Origin: Devosia sp. A16 | GTDB taxonomy: Bacteria > Pseudomonadota > Alphaproteobacteria > Rhizobiales > Devosiaceae | DNA length: 64,000 nt | Assembly: GCF_001402915.1 (NCBI RefSeq) | Contig: NZ_CP012945.1 | Location: forward strand, 866,001 to 930,000 | Direction: 5' to 3' | Shown: positions 35,432 to 44,489 of the stretch, in pieces | Position numbering within the stretch: position 1 is the stretch's first letter | Layout of the letters: each line of letters opens with the position of its first letter | Notes under the pieces: model-generated | The model's database searches: none | What the model was told of the DNA's origin: nothing | The model's input: the letters and a program-made list of their open reading frames with translations, nothing else | Translations under genes and position numbers: made by a program

Positions 35432-37117
35432 TCAGGCGGGAGCGGAACTGCGCAGGCGGGGATCCGGCCGCGGCACGGCGCGGATCAGTGTCTGAGTATA
35501 GGGGTGCTCCGGCCGCTCGCAAATCTGCGCGACGTCGCCGATCTCGACGATCTTGCCGCTCTTCATCACGGCCACCCGGTCGCAGAAATAGCGGATCACC
35601 GAGATGTCGTGGCTGATGAACAGGTAGCTGAGGCCATATTCGTCCTGCAGCCCGCGCATCAGGTCGAGCACCTGGTGGCGCAGCGACACATCGAGCGCCG
35701 AGGTCGGTTCGTCCGCGATGATCAGCCGGGGGCGCAAGGCAATGGCGCGGGCGATCGAGATGCGCTGCCGCTGCCCGCCCGAGAACGCATGCGGATAGCG
35801 CTCGCCGCCATCGGCCGGCAGCCCGACCCGCATCAACAGCTCCGCTACCCGGTCGCGCATCTCCCGCTCGCTCATCGCCGTGTTGGTGCGCAGCGGCTCG
35901 GAGATGATCTGGTACACCGTCATCCGCGGGTTGAGCGAGGAGTGCGGATCCTGGAACACCATGCGCACTTCGCTGTAGAGCGATTTCATCTGCCGCCGGT
36001 CGAGCCGGGCGATATCGACCTCCACCCCGTCGCCGCGCCAATAGTTCACCTGGCCGCCGGTCGGAGTGTAGATGCGCAAGAGCGTCCGCCCCAGCGTGGT
36101 CTTGCCCGAGCCGCTTTCGCCCACCACCCCGACGGTTTCCCCCTTGTTGATGGTGAGGCTGACCCCGTCGATCGCCTTGAGATAGGCGGTCGGCTTGCCG
36201 AGCACGCCCAGGTTGAGCGGAAAGTGCAGCGACAGGTCGCTGATCTCGGCGATCGGCGTCTCGGCGGTCGGGCGCGGCGGCCGCGGCGCCGGCGTCTCGA
36301 GCTTCAGCACCGAGCCGAGCAGCGCCTTGGTGTAGGGTTGCTGCGGCCGCTCGAACAGATCGAACACATTGGCCTCTTCCACCACCTCGCCCTTGAACAT
36401 CACCATGACGCGGTCGGCGATCTGCGCCACCACGCCCATGTCGTGGGTGATGAACAGCACCGCCATGCCGCGGTCGCGCTGCAGCTCGCGCAGCAGCGAC
36501 AGGATCTCGGCCTGGGTGGTCACATCCAGCGCCGTGGTCGGCTCGTCCGCGATCAGGATTTCGGGGTTGCAGGACAGCGCCATGGCGATCATGGCGCGCT
36601 GCCGCATGCCGCCCGAGAATTCGAACGAATAGCGGTCGAGCGCCGCCTCCGGGTTGGGAATCCGCACCCGGTCGAGCAATGCCGCGGCCCGCTTCCGCGC
36701 TTCCTCCTTGCTGATCTTTTCGTGCAGCAGGATGGTCTCGACGATCTGGTGCCCGATGGTGTGCACCGGCGACAGGCTCGACATCGGCTCCTGGAAGATC
36801 ATCGCGATCCGGCGCCCGCGCACCGCGCGAATGCCTGCGCCATTGGCGCCGAGCTTGACGATATCGACCTCGCCGCTGCCGGTGTCGAGCAGGATTTCTC
36901 CCGCGGTAATCCGCCCAGGCGACGCCACCAGTTGCAGGATGGCCCGGGCGGTGACGCTCTTGCCCGAGCCGCTTTCGCCCACGAGGCAGAGCGTCTCGCC
37001 GCGCGACAGGCTGAAGCTGACCCCGCGCACCGCCTGCACCACCGATTTGTGCACCGGGAACTCGACGGCGAGGTTCCTGACCGTGAGGATCGGTTTGCGC
37101 GGGTCGTTACTTGGCAT
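35432..37117 (-). CDS. Double ATP-binding protein of peptide-type ABC transporter (DppD-DppF fusion)
   Basis: A 561-residue two-module ATPase. Module one has [16 protein letters not shown] and [11 protein letters not shown]; module two (from about residue 290) has [16 protein letters not shown] and [12 protein letters not shown]. The ATG at 37117 overlaps the permease stop by 11 nt, the same arrangement as at 617-627. Neighbouring catabolic genes suggest it energises uronate or oligouronide uptake. That is inference. Confidence 0.94.
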   Translation of the reverse strand: MPSNDPRKPILTVRNLAVEFPVHKSVVQAVRGVSFSLSRGETLCLVGESGSGKSVTARAILQLVASPGRITAGEILLDTGSGEVDIVKLGANGAGIRAVRGRRIAMIFQEPMSSLSPVHTIGHQIVETILLHEKISKEEARKRAAALLDRVRIPNPEAALDRYSFEFSGGMRQRAMIAMALSCNPEILIADEPTTALDVTTQAEILSLLRELQRDRGMAVLFITHDMGVVAQIADRVMVMFKGEVVEEANVFDLFERPQQPYTKALLGSVLKLETPAPRPPRPTAETPIAEISDLSLHFPLNLGVLGKPTAYLKAIDGVSLTINKGETVGVVGESGSGKTTLGRTLLRIYTPTGGQVNYWRGDGVEVDIARLDRRQMKSLYSEVRMVFQDPHSSLNPRMTVYQIISEPLRTNTAMSEREMRDRVAELLMRVGLPADGGERYPHAFSGGQRQRISIARAIALRPRLIIADEPTSALDVSLRHQVLDLMRGLQDEYGLSYLFISHDISVIRYFCDRVAVMKSGKIVEIGDVAQICERPEHPYTQTLIRAVPRPDPRLRSSAPA

Positions 37118-38264
37118 AGGGATCCGCGGCGTCGCGGACGCCGTCTCCGAGGAAATTGAGCGACAGCACCGCTACCACCACGCAGATTCCCGGCACGAAC
37201 AGCCATGGTGCCTGGGTGATGGCGCGCAGGTTCTGCGTGTCCTGCAGCAGCACGCCCCAGCTGACGATCGGCGGCTGCAACCCGAGCCCGAGAAAGCTCA
37301 GCGCCGTCTCGGCGAGGATCATGTTTGGAATGGCAAGGGTGATCGCCGCGATGATGTGCGAATAAAGGCTCGGCATCATGTGCCGCATGATCAGGCGGAA
37401 CTCGCTGACCCCGTCGAGCCGCGCCGCGATGACGAAATCCTCGCTTCTGAGGCTCAGGAAACGCCCGCGCACCACGCGGGCGATCTCGGTCCAGCCGATC
37501 AGCGACAGGATGACGAGGATCGAGAAATAGACCTGCAGCGGCGGCCAGTCCTTGGGCATGGCGGCGGCAAGGCCGAGCCAGAGCGGAATGGTGGGCACCG
37601 AGCGGATGAATTCGATGACGCGCTGGATCACCCGGTCGACCAGGCCACCGCGATAGCCGGAAATGCCGCCCAGGATCATCCCCACCACCAGCGACAGGCC
37701 GACGCCGACGAGACCGATCGACATCGAGATGCGGGTGCCGTGGATGGTGCGGCTCAGGAGGTCCCGGCCCAGCCGATCGCCGCCGGCGAGGAAGAACGGC
37801 TTGTTCTTTTCCAGCGGCCCGATCAGGTGGAGGTCGGTTTCGAACAGGCCCCAGAGCTTGTAGCTCTGCCCGCTGACGAACAGTCCGATGGGGATGATCT
37901 CGCTCGGCTTGGGAGTGAAGATGCGGCGGAAGCTCTTTGGATCGACCTTGATGTCGAAGCCGGTGACATGCGGCTGGAAGCGCGAGCCGCCGGCGCCGTC
38001 AGCGACGAACCAGCCGATCGCCTGCGGCGGCACATAGGTGTAGCGCGGATCGAACTTGGCCGGATCCTGTGGCGCTAGAAACTCGGCAAACAGCGCGACG
38101 AAATAGATCAGCCCGACGATCGCCAGCGACAGCACCGCCAGCCGGTGCTTCTTGAACTTGTGCCAGAACAGCGTCCACTGTCCGGCGGCCTGCAACCGGC
38201 CGGCGCTGACCTGCTGGTCGAGCAGCCCGGCGCCGCTCTCGGTGGCCTCGGAGGGCAAGCTCAT
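37107..38264 (-). CDS. ABC transporter permease, DppC/OppC type, with enlarged periplasmic loop
   Basis: A 385-residue permease, same length as the one at 617-1774 and similar throughout. The long periplasmic insert (about residues 70-165) includes PQAIGWFVADGAGG and PIGLFVSGQSYKLWG. Then come GGDRLGRDLLSRT and the membrane core, with the EAA loop AARLDGVSEFRLI. The upstream frame extends to 39,029 as shadow; ATG 38264 overlaps the DppB gene by 4 nt (ATGA) and is the start. Confidence 0.93.
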   Translation of the reverse strand: MSLPSEATESGAGLLDQQVSAGRLQAAGQWTLFWHKFKKHRLAVLSLAIVGLIYFVALFAEFLAPQDPAKFDPRYTYVPPQAIGWFVADGAGGSRFQPHVTGFDIKVDPKSFRRIFTPKPSEIIPIGLFVSGQSYKLWGLFETDLHLIGPLEKNKPFFLAGGDRLGRDLLSRTIHGTRISMSIGLVGVGLSLVVGMILGGISGYRGGLVDRVIQRVIEFIRSVPTIPLWLGLAAAMPKDWPPLQVYFSILVILSLIGWTEIARVVRGRFLSLRSEDFVIAARLDGVSEFRLIMRHMMPSLYSHIIAAITLAIPNMILAETALSFLGLGLQPPIVSWGVLLQDTQNLRAITQAPWLFVPGICVVVAVLSLNFLGDGVRDAADPYAK

Positions 38265-39247
38265 GACAGCCGGATCCTTGGGTCGGAGATGGCAAGCAGG
38301 ATGTCGGAGACCAGCGTGCCGATCAGCACCAGCGCGCCACTGAGCAGGATGAAGGCTCCGGCCAGATACATGTCCTGGCTCTTGAGCGCCTGCAGCAGCA
38401 GCGGCCCGGCGGTCGGCAGGTTCAGCACGGTGGAGACCACCAGTTCGCCCGAGATCAGCGCCGGCAGCACCCAGCCGACGGTCGAGATGAACGGGTTGAG
38501 CGCCACGCGCACCGGATAGGTGAAGATCAGCCGGCCCTCGGGCAGCCCCTTGGAGCGCGCCGCCTCGACATAGGGCTTGTGCAGCTCGTCGAGCAGGTTC
38601 GCCCGCATCACCCGGATCAGCGACGCGGTGCCGGCGGTGCCCAGCACGAAGATCGGGATCCAGGCATGGGTGATGAAGTCCCACACCTTGGCCAGCGAGA
38701 ACGGCGCATTCTCGAAGGCTGGCGAGAACAACCCGCCCACAGAAACGCCGAACCACATGGTCGAGGCGTAAAGCAGCATGATGGCGAGCAGGAAGTTCGG
38801 CGTCGCCATGGCGAGGAAGGCGAAGGCGGTGGCGAGATAGTCGGTCACCGAATATTGCCGTACCGCCGAATAGATGCCGATCGGCAGCGAGAACGCCCAC
38901 ATCAGCACCAGCGTCAGCAGCGAGATCAGCGCCGTCATCCCCATGCGGCCCCAGATCAGCTCGGTGACCGGCTGGTTCCACTCGAAGCTGTCGCCGAAAT
39001 CGCCGCGCGTGACGATGCCGCCGATCCACTTGAAATACTGCACCACGACATTGTCGCCGAGCCCGTAGCGCTCGCGCAGGCTCGCCAGCACCGCGCTGTC
39101 GACGGTCTCGCCGGCCTGCGCGATCTGCGCCGCATAGGTCGAGACATAATCGCCCGGCGGCAGCTGGATCACGGTGAACGCCAGGATCGAGATCGCTACC
39201 ATCGCCGGGATCATGCCGGCTATTCGCTTGAGGATGTAGAGGAGCAT
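38261..39247 (-). CDS. ABC transporter permease, DppB/OppB type
   Basis: A 328-residue permease beginning MLLYILKRIAGMIPAM with the family motif QLPPGDYVS. The EAA loop is EAARSKGLPEGRLIF. It resembles the permease at 1771-2760, supporting the view that the two operons are paralogous. It is 67 bp downstream of its binding protein. Confidence 0.93.
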   Translation of the reverse strand: MLLYILKRIAGMIPAMVAISILAFTVIQLPPGDYVSTYAAQIAQAGETVDSAVLASLRERYGLGDNVVVQYFKWIGGIVTRGDFGDSFEWNQPVTELIWGRMGMTALISLLTLVLMWAFSLPIGIYSAVRQYSVTDYLATAFAFLAMATPNFLLAIMLLYASTMWFGVSVGGLFSPAFENAPFSLAKVWDFITHAWIPIFVLGTAGTASLIRVMRANLLDELHKPYVEAARSKGLPEGRLIFTYPVRVALNPFISTVGWVLPALISGELVVSTVLNLPTAGPLLLQALKSQDMYLAGAFILLSGALVLIGTLVSDILLAISDPRIRLS

Positions 39248-39314
39248 GAACCGGCCCGTGGGGTTGGACGATCCGGCGGAACGGGCCGCCGGATCGCGCC
39301 TTGAGAAGCCCAGA

Positions 39315-41225
39315 CTACTGCTTGAAGTAGAACTGCTCGGTGTTCAGCGTGCCCGGATCTGGATGGATCCAGCCGGTCGGGGTGTCGTCGGGCACGTTGC
39401 CCAGCTTGTTCGACACCACGGCAAAGCCCTGGATCGCCGTGCTGATGCCGATCTGGTAGAATTGCTCGGCGCTGATATCGAGCAGCTGGCTCAACAGCTT
39501 CGCCTGCTCGTCGGCATTCGACGTGCCCTTGATCTGGTCGTACAGCGCCCACTGCTGCTTGACGTAATCGGGCGGCTCGACCCCGCCATCCTTGATGTAG
39601 AACTTGGCCCAGTCGACCGCGAAGTTCGATTCAGTCGAGAACGGGAAATAGTCGCGCGGGTCGATATAGACGTCGATGCCGCCGGAGGTGGCGCCCCACA
39701 CCACGATGTCGTGCTGGCTGGCGGTCTTTTCCTCGTAGAAGCGGGTGCGGTCCATCGCGGTGAAGCGCGCGTCGATCCCCACCGCCTGCCAGTACTGCAC
39801 CAGCAGTTCGGCGACATCGGCGGTGTTGCCCAGCGCCGTCACTGCGGCGACGTTCACCACCAGCGGGCTGCCATCGGGCGCGAGGCGCAGGCCGTTGCCG
39901 CCGCGCTTGTCGAGGCCGATGGCATCGAGCAGCCGGTTGGCCTCGTCGGCATTGTACTCGAGATACTGCGTCGCCAGCTTCTCGTTGTAGAACGGGGTGC
40001 CTTCGAGCGGCGCCACCTGCCGGGGCGTTCCCTGCCCCAGGAAGATGGTGTCGATGATCGCCTGCCGGTCCAGCGCGTAGGACAGCGCAATGCGGAAATC
40101 CTTGTTGGCAAAGATCGGCTGCTTGATCGCGTCGTGCGAGTTGAGGTTGACCGAAATGACGAGCGAGTTGCCCACCCGCGACTCGCGCGGGCTGATGCGG
40201 AAATTGCCGGCCCCCTGGCCTTCCGACAGCACCGGCAGGTTGGTGGTGTTGGCGGTGTGGCGAACCTCGTAGTCGATCTCGCCGGCGAGCACGCTGAGCA
40301 GCAGCGTCTGCGCCTCGGCGTTCACCGACATCGAGAGCCCATCCATGTAGGGCAGCTGGTTCCCCGCCGTGTCGACCTTCCAGTAGTAGGGGTTGCGCTC
40401 CAGCGCCACGCGGGTGGCGCCGGCGACATAGGGCTCGGTGATGCGCCAGGCTTCGATGGTCGGGCGCTCCGGGTTGCGCCAGCGCTGGATGTTCTCGATG
40501 CCGACGCCGCACATGTTGACCATCTGCTCGGACCAGTCGGCAACGCCCGCCGCCTTGGCGTTGGCATCTGCATCCGGGTTGTATTTGGGCAGGAACTGGC
40601 TGCAATAGGCTTTGCTGAGCAGCGTCAGCTGCACGCCGTAGACGCTCGCCGCATTGAGGATGAACAGCCCGTTGGGCTTCGTCCACGACAGGGTGAACTC
40701 GGTGGGCGAGGCCACCGCGATGCTCGGCAGCTCGCCTTCGACCGTCAGCCAGCCCGGCTTGGTCGGGAACAGCTTGTCGTCGGGCAGCACGTCCTCGACG
40801 AAAAACGCCACGTCAGCAGCGGTGAAGGGCGTCCCGTCCGACCATTTCATTCCCTCGCGCAGCGTGAAGGTGAACGACTTGCTGTCGGCGCTGGCGCTGT
40901 AGGCGCTGGCGATGTTGGGGACGATCGCGCCGGTCCAGTCGGCGTCCCAGGCGAGCAGCGGCTCGTAGCCGAAATAGGTGAAGAGCATGTTGCGGTCATT
41001 GCCGCCCACCATGCCGCCGCGGAAGGTGCCGCCGTACTGGCCCACTTCGCTGACCGGCGTGATGACCCGGGGTGCCGCGCCGAGGCGCTCGGCCACCGGC
41101 GGCAGCGTGCCGTCGGCAACCGCGGCATCGAGCATCGGGGCCTGCTTGTAGTCAGCCGCCGACGCCGCCCCGCCAAGCGCCAGCAGCGATACCCCCGCAA
41201 GTGAAGCCACAAGGAAATGCTTCAA
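39315..41225 (-). CDS. ABC transporter substrate-binding protein, SBP_bac_5 family
   Basis: A periplasmic binding protein of about 636 residues. A Sec signal peptide starts at the codons for KHFLVASLAGVSLLAL and is cleaved near ASAAD. The best start is TTG at 41225, with GGGAGGG four to five bases upstream; an ATG eight codons earlier (41249) is the alternative and would bury that site. Family motifs are FGYEPLLAWDADW, LREGMKWSDGTPFT and FRIALSYALDRQAII. It is paralogous to the protein at 4,986-6,923. Its ligand is probably a uronate or oligouronide given the surrounding enzymes. Confidence 0.92.
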   Translation of the reverse strand: MKHFLVASLAGVSLLALGGAASAADYKQAPMLDAAVADGTLPPVAERLGAAPRVITPVSEVGQYGGTFRGGMVGGNDRNMLFTYFGYEPLLAWDADWTGAIVPNIASAYSASADSKSFTFTLREGMKWSDGTPFTAADVAFFVEDVLPDDKLFPTKPGWLTVEGELPSIAVASPTEFTLSWTKPNGLFILNAASVYGVQLTLLSKAYCSQFLPKYNPDADANAKAAGVADWSEQMVNMCGVGIENIQRWRNPERPTIEAWRITEPYVAGATRVALERNPYYWKVDTAGNQLPYMDGLSMSVNAEAQTLLLSVLAGEIDYEVRHTANTTNLPVLSEGQGAGNFRISPRESRVGNSLVISVNLNSHDAIKQPIFANKDFRIALSYALDRQAIIDTIFLGQGTPRQVAPLEGTPFYNEKLATQYLEYNADEANRLLDAIGLDKRGGNGLRLAPDGSPLVVNVAAVTALGNTADVAELLVQYWQAVGIDARFTAMDRTRFYEEKTASQHDIVVWGATSGGIDVYIDPRDYFPFSTESNFAVDWAKFYIKDGGVEPPDYVKQQWALYDQIKGTSNADEQAKLLSQLLDISAEQFYQIGISTAIQGFAVVSNKLGNVPDDTPTGWIHPDPGTLNTEQFYFKQ

Positions 41226-41327
41226 TTCACCCTCCCGTGAAAATTGCATCCAGCCGCCGGGAGCATTCTCCTTCGGCGTTGGTGGCGCGCAATGTGGTAT
41301 GACTGCAACGGCACTGTCAAACGATAA

Positions 41328-41340
41328 ATCATACTGCTTT
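41328..41340 (-). promoter_or_regulatory. Candidate regulator site shared with 43650-43662
   Basis: The 13-mer AAAGCAGTATGAT (minus strand) lies between the divergent binding-protein and KdgD genes. The identical 13-mer occurs on the plus strand in front of the mannonate dehydratase gene. It is a candidate site for the GntR regulator at 43,764-44,489. Confidence 0.45.
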
Positions 41341-41444
41341 GACACCAGCCGGCCTGAAGGATGACGCACGTCGCGTTGACACCAGGCTTTCCCGGGTGGT
41401 AGCAGAAAGAAATAATACTAATCTGGACGCCACGGGAGACATCG

Positions 41445-42350
41445 GTGAGTTTCGACGAGATCAAGGCCAAGATCGGTTCCGGGTTGCTGTCCTTTCCGGT
41501 GACCGACTTCGACGCCGACGGCGAGTTCGACGCCGGCTCCTACGCCCGGCGCCTGCAATGGCTCTCGTCCTACAACGCCGCCGGACTGTTCGCGGCGGGC
41601 GGCACCGGCGAGTTCTTTTCCATCGGCTATGACGAGTATGACGCGGTGATCCGCACCGCCGTCGAGAACAGCGCCGCCGACGTGCCGGTGCTGGCCGGGG
41701 TCGGCTACGGCACCCGCATGGCGGTGGATCTGGCGCGGCGCGCCGAAGCGGCGGGCGCCGCCGGCATCCTGGTGCTGCCGCACTACCTGATGTTCGCCGA
41801 GGAAGAGGGCGTGATCGCCCACATGCAGGCGATCTGCCGCTCGGTCGGCCTCGGCGTCATCTACTACGCCCGCGACAACACCCGACTGTCGCCCGCCGGG
41901 CTCGAAAAGCTGGCCGCCGCCTGCCCCAATTTCATCGGCTACAAGGACGGCATCGGCGACCTGCAGCTGATGCAGCGCATCGCCCACCGGCTGGGCGATC
42001 GCGTCGTCCATATCGGCGGCCTGCCGACAGCCGAGGTCTTCGCCCAGCCCTATCTCGAGATGGGCGTCACCACCTACTCGTCGGCCGTCTTCAACTTCGT
42101 GCCCGAGCTGGCACTGCGCTTCTACAACGCGGTGCGGCAGCGCGACACCCAGGTGCTCGACGCGCTGATGAAGAGCTTCTACCTGCCGCTGATCGAGCTG
42201 CGCGACAGGAAGCGCGGCTATGCCGTATCGATGATCAAGGCCGGCGCTGAACTGGTCGGCCGCCCCGCCGGCAAGGTCCGCACCCCGCTCACCGAACTCG
42301 ACGCCGGCGAGCGGCAGGTGCTGGCGGAGCTGATCGCCGCCAACGCCTGA
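41445..42350 (+). CDS. kdgD: 5-dehydro-4-deoxyglucarate dehydratase
   Basis: A 301-residue class I aldolase-fold enzyme that dehydrates and decarboxylates 5-keto-4-deoxyglucarate to alpha-ketoglutarate semialdehyde in the cytoplasm. Motifs are GGTGEFFSI (pyruvate-like pocket), the tyrosine in VIYYARDN and the Schiff-base lysine in FIGYKDGIGD. The sequence FNFVPELALRFY is typical of the KdgD branch of the DapA superfamily. GTG at 41445 follows GGGAGAC. It is divergent from the binding-protein gene. With a uronate dehydrogenase nearby it would form part of the oxidative uronate pathway; a glucarate/galactarate dehydratase is not in the window. Confidence 0.88.
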   Translation: MSFDEIKAKIGSGLLSFPVTDFDADGEFDAGSYARRLQWLSSYNAAGLFAAGGTGEFFSIGYDEYDAVIRTAVENSAADVPVLAGVGYGTRMAVDLARRAEAAGAAGILVLPHYLMFAEEEGVIAHMQAICRSVGLGVIYYARDNTRLSPAGLEKLAAACPNFIGYKDGIGDLQLMQRIAHRLGDRVVHIGGLPTAEVFAQPYLEMGVTTYSSAVFNFVPELALRFYNAVRQRDTQVLDALMKSFYLPLIELRDRKRGYAVSMIKAGAELVGRPAGKVRTPLTELDAGERQVLAELIAANA

Positions 42351-42431
42351 CGGCTCTTCCTGCTGAGGCAAAAGGCCCAGATCGCGACATCCTGGCCTTC
42401 GCTTGTTGGTGCATCTGGGAGCTACGACCAC

Positions 42432-42588
42432 GCCCCCTCTCCCCTGAGGGGAGAGGGTAGTGCAGCTAGGACCGAAGGCCCGTAGCGGAACTCGGGTGAG
42501 GGGTACAGCTTCTCAGCGAGCGCGAGTAGCGCCGCTTCACCCCTCATCCGGCGCTTCGCGCCACCTTCCCCCTGAGGGGAGAGGGGAC
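42432..42588. repeat. Dispersed palindromic repeat, copy D
   Basis: About 157 bp ending in CCCCTCTCCCCTGAGGGGAGAGGG-type hairpins on both sides. Its left half (GCAGCTAGGACCGAAGGCC...) is nearly the reverse complement of the right half of copy G at 53,910-54,063. It separates the convergent kdgD and mannonate dehydratase genes and may terminate both. Confidence 0.87.
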
Positions 42589-42610
42589 AGAGGAGCCAGC
42601 ACCTGCCCCC

Positions 42611-43621
42611 TCAAGGCCCATACGGGTCCCAGCCGTTCGCCTGGAACAGCGCGATGATGTAGCCGAAGCAGAACGCGAACGCAGTCTCCATCGAGTTGTC
42701 GGCATCGATATGCGGCACATGGTCGGGCATGATCATGCCGTCATAGCCGACCTCGTGGTAGACCTTGAACGCTGCCGGCATGTCCATGTCGCCATTGTCG
42801 GGGAACTCCTCGGTGAACGAGTAGCGGCCGCCCTTGATGTTGCGGAAGTGCACGTTGAAGATCTTCTTGCGGCTGCCGAACCAGCGGATCACCTCGGCGA
42901 TCTCCTCGCGCGGGCTCTCCATCCCTTCGGCCACCGTGCCCTGGCAGAAATTGAGCCCGTGATACGGGCTCTCCGCGGTCTGGACGAACCGCATCAGCCC
43001 CTCGACGCTCGACAGCACCCGGGTCTCGAAGCCGCGATAGCCCGGCGGCGTCATCGGATCGTGCGGGTGGCAGGCGAGCCGCACCTTGTTGGCAGTCGCC
43101 ACCGGCACCACGCGCTCGAGGAAATACTCGATGCGGCCCCAGAATTCCTCGGCGCTCACCTCGCCGGCGATGGTCAGGGTATCACTATCGGTCGCCTGCT
43201 CGGAGCGGAAGGTGGAGAGCACCGCCCCGCCCCGTCCGGTCTCCGAGGGGGTGCGCGGGATGCCCAGGACGTTGAAATTGTACTTGGCGGCGCCGATTCC
43301 CGCCTCGGCCAGCGCCTCGATGATCCGGCAGATGCCGTCGATCTCGCGGTCGCGCTCGCCGGGCTTGCCCAGCACGATCCCCGGAGACTGGTGCCGGCGC
43401 TCGATCCCCGAGGATGGCAGCGGCAGCTGCACCATGTCGAGCACCAGGCCGAATTTCGATACATGCTCGGCGTGCCGCATCAGGATGTCGCGGTCCCACT
43501 GCCAGGGATCCCCCACCGGGTCGATGCAGACATGCCGGACCCCCAGTTGCGCCAGCTGCCTCAGATAGCGATCCCCCACCTTGGCGAACTGGTCACCGCC
43601 AAGTTGTGTGCCTACGTACAT
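42611..43621 (-). CDS. uxuA: Mannonate dehydratase
   Basis: A 336-residue TIM-barrel enzyme converting D-mannonate to 2-keto-3-deoxygluconate. Metal ligands are in ACHPHDP, NFCQGTVAE, FNVHFRNIKGG and MIMPDHVP, which matches the His/Cys/His/Asp set known for the family. The N-terminus starts MYVGTQLGGDQF with GGAGGGG upstream of ATG 43621. The fit to UxuA is good, although related dehydratases acting on other aldonates exist. It is convergent with kdgD and divergent from the GntR gene. Confidence 0.87.
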   Translation of the reverse strand: MYVGTQLGGDQFAKVGDRYLRQLAQLGVRHVCIDPVGDPWQWDRDILMRHAEHVSKFGLVLDMVQLPLPSSGIERRHQSPGIVLGKPGERDREIDGICRIIEALAEAGIGAAKYNFNVLGIPRTPSETGRGGAVLSTFRSEQATDSDTLTIAGEVSAEEFWGRIEYFLERVVPVATANKVRLACHPHDPMTPPGYRGFETRVLSSVEGLMRFVQTAESPYHGLNFCQGTVAEGMESPREEIAEVIRWFGSRKKIFNVHFRNIKGGRYSFTEEFPDNGDMDMPAAFKVYHEVGYDGMIMPDHVPHIDADNSMETAFAFCFGYIIALFQANGWDPYGP

Positions 43622-43649
43622 TCATCCCCTCCAAGAATATGACTTCTTG

Positions 43650-43662
43650 AAAGCAGTATGAT
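43650..43662 (+). promoter_or_regulatory. Candidate regulator site shared with 41328-41340
   Basis: AAAGCAGTATGAT in the gap between the mannonate dehydratase and GntR genes, 29 nt upstream of the dehydratase start. It is identical to a 13-mer upstream of the ABC/kdgD pair. In this copy the flanks form GCAG...CTGC, an inverted repeat. Confidence 0.45.
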
Positions 43663-43763
43663 AATTCTGCGATATCGGCAACCATATGCGGTGCATCGTC
43701 CCTCTTTCACCGTCCGGTAGCGGCGCCTATGAATAGCCTCCGAACCCCTTGAGATCGGCCCTT

Positions 43764-44489
43764 ATGCCTGCCAGCCCCCCAATGCACCTCACCGACCGGG
43801 TCAAGCTCGACCTGTTACGCCTGATCGAGACCAGCGGGCTCAACCCCGGCGACAAGCTGCCGACGGCCGATCGGCTGTGCGAGCAGTTCTCGGTGAGCCG
43901 CACCGTGGTGCGCGAGGCGATCGCCAGCCTCAAGGCCGAGGGCCGGCTGCGCTCGCTGCGCGGCAGCGGCGTCTATGTCAGCAGGCCCCCCTTGCCCGCC
44001 GGCGGCCTCTCTATGCTGATGGCGGCGCCCGAAGAGATCGGCGACGTGCTGGATTTTCTCGAGTTCCGCATCAGCGTCGAGGTCGAGGCGGCAGGCCTTG
44101 CGGCCGAACGCCGGACCGAGACCAACCTCCTCCGCATGGAGCAGGCGATGAGCCAGTTCAACCGCCATCTCAGCGACAATACCCTTGCCACCGATGCCGA
44201 CCGCGCCTTCCACCGTGCCATCGCCGACGCCACCAACAACAAGCGCTTCCGGCTGTTCGTCGACGAGATGGGCGAGCGGCTGATCCCGCGCCGCGCGCTG
44301 GGCGCCAGTTTCCCCGACGACCGGAGCAAGTCGGAGTTTCTCGACGTGATCCGCACCGAGCACCAGCGCATCTTCGATGCGATCAGCGAGCGCAAGCCCG
44401 ACGAGGCCCGCGTCGCCATGCGCCAGCACCTCGAAGGCGGCCGCCGGCGCTACCGCGAATGGAGCCTGGCGCAGGACGGCCAGCCATGA
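43764..44489 (+). CDS. GntR-family transcriptional regulator with FCD domain (uronate-type)
   Basis: A 241-residue regulator. The winged helix-turn-helix (about 10-75) contains LPTADRLCEQFSVSRTVVRE. The FCD domain follows, with the metal/effector residues around DADRAFHRAIADAT and later histidines in EHQRIF and RQHLEGG. The ATG at 43764 is chosen over a TTG five codons earlier. It overlaps the SMP-30 gene by 4 nt. Position and family (UxuR/ExuR-like) suggest it responds to a uronate intermediate. Confidence 0.92.
   Translation: MPASPPMHLTDRVKLDLLRLIETSGLNPGDKLPTADRLCEQFSVSRTVVREAIASLKAEGRLRSLRGSGVYVSRPPLPAGGLSMLMAAPEEIGDVLDFLEFRISVEVEAAGLAAERRTETNLLRMEQAMSQFNRHLSDNTLATDADRAFHRAIADATNNKRFRLFVDEMGERLIPRRALGASFPDDRSKSEFLDVIRTEHQRIFDAISERKPDEARVAMRQHLEGGRRRYREWSLAQDGQP

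Noticed and set aside
35424..36041. N-terminal extension of the uronate dehydrogenase-like frame.
   Set aside because: The added part is the shadow of the ATPase gene on the same strand; the Rossmann motif sits at the expected distance from ATG 35423.
39246..41204. A 652-codon open frame on the plus strand.
   Set aside because: Antisense to the third-system binding protein; no recognisable domain and no ribosome binding site.
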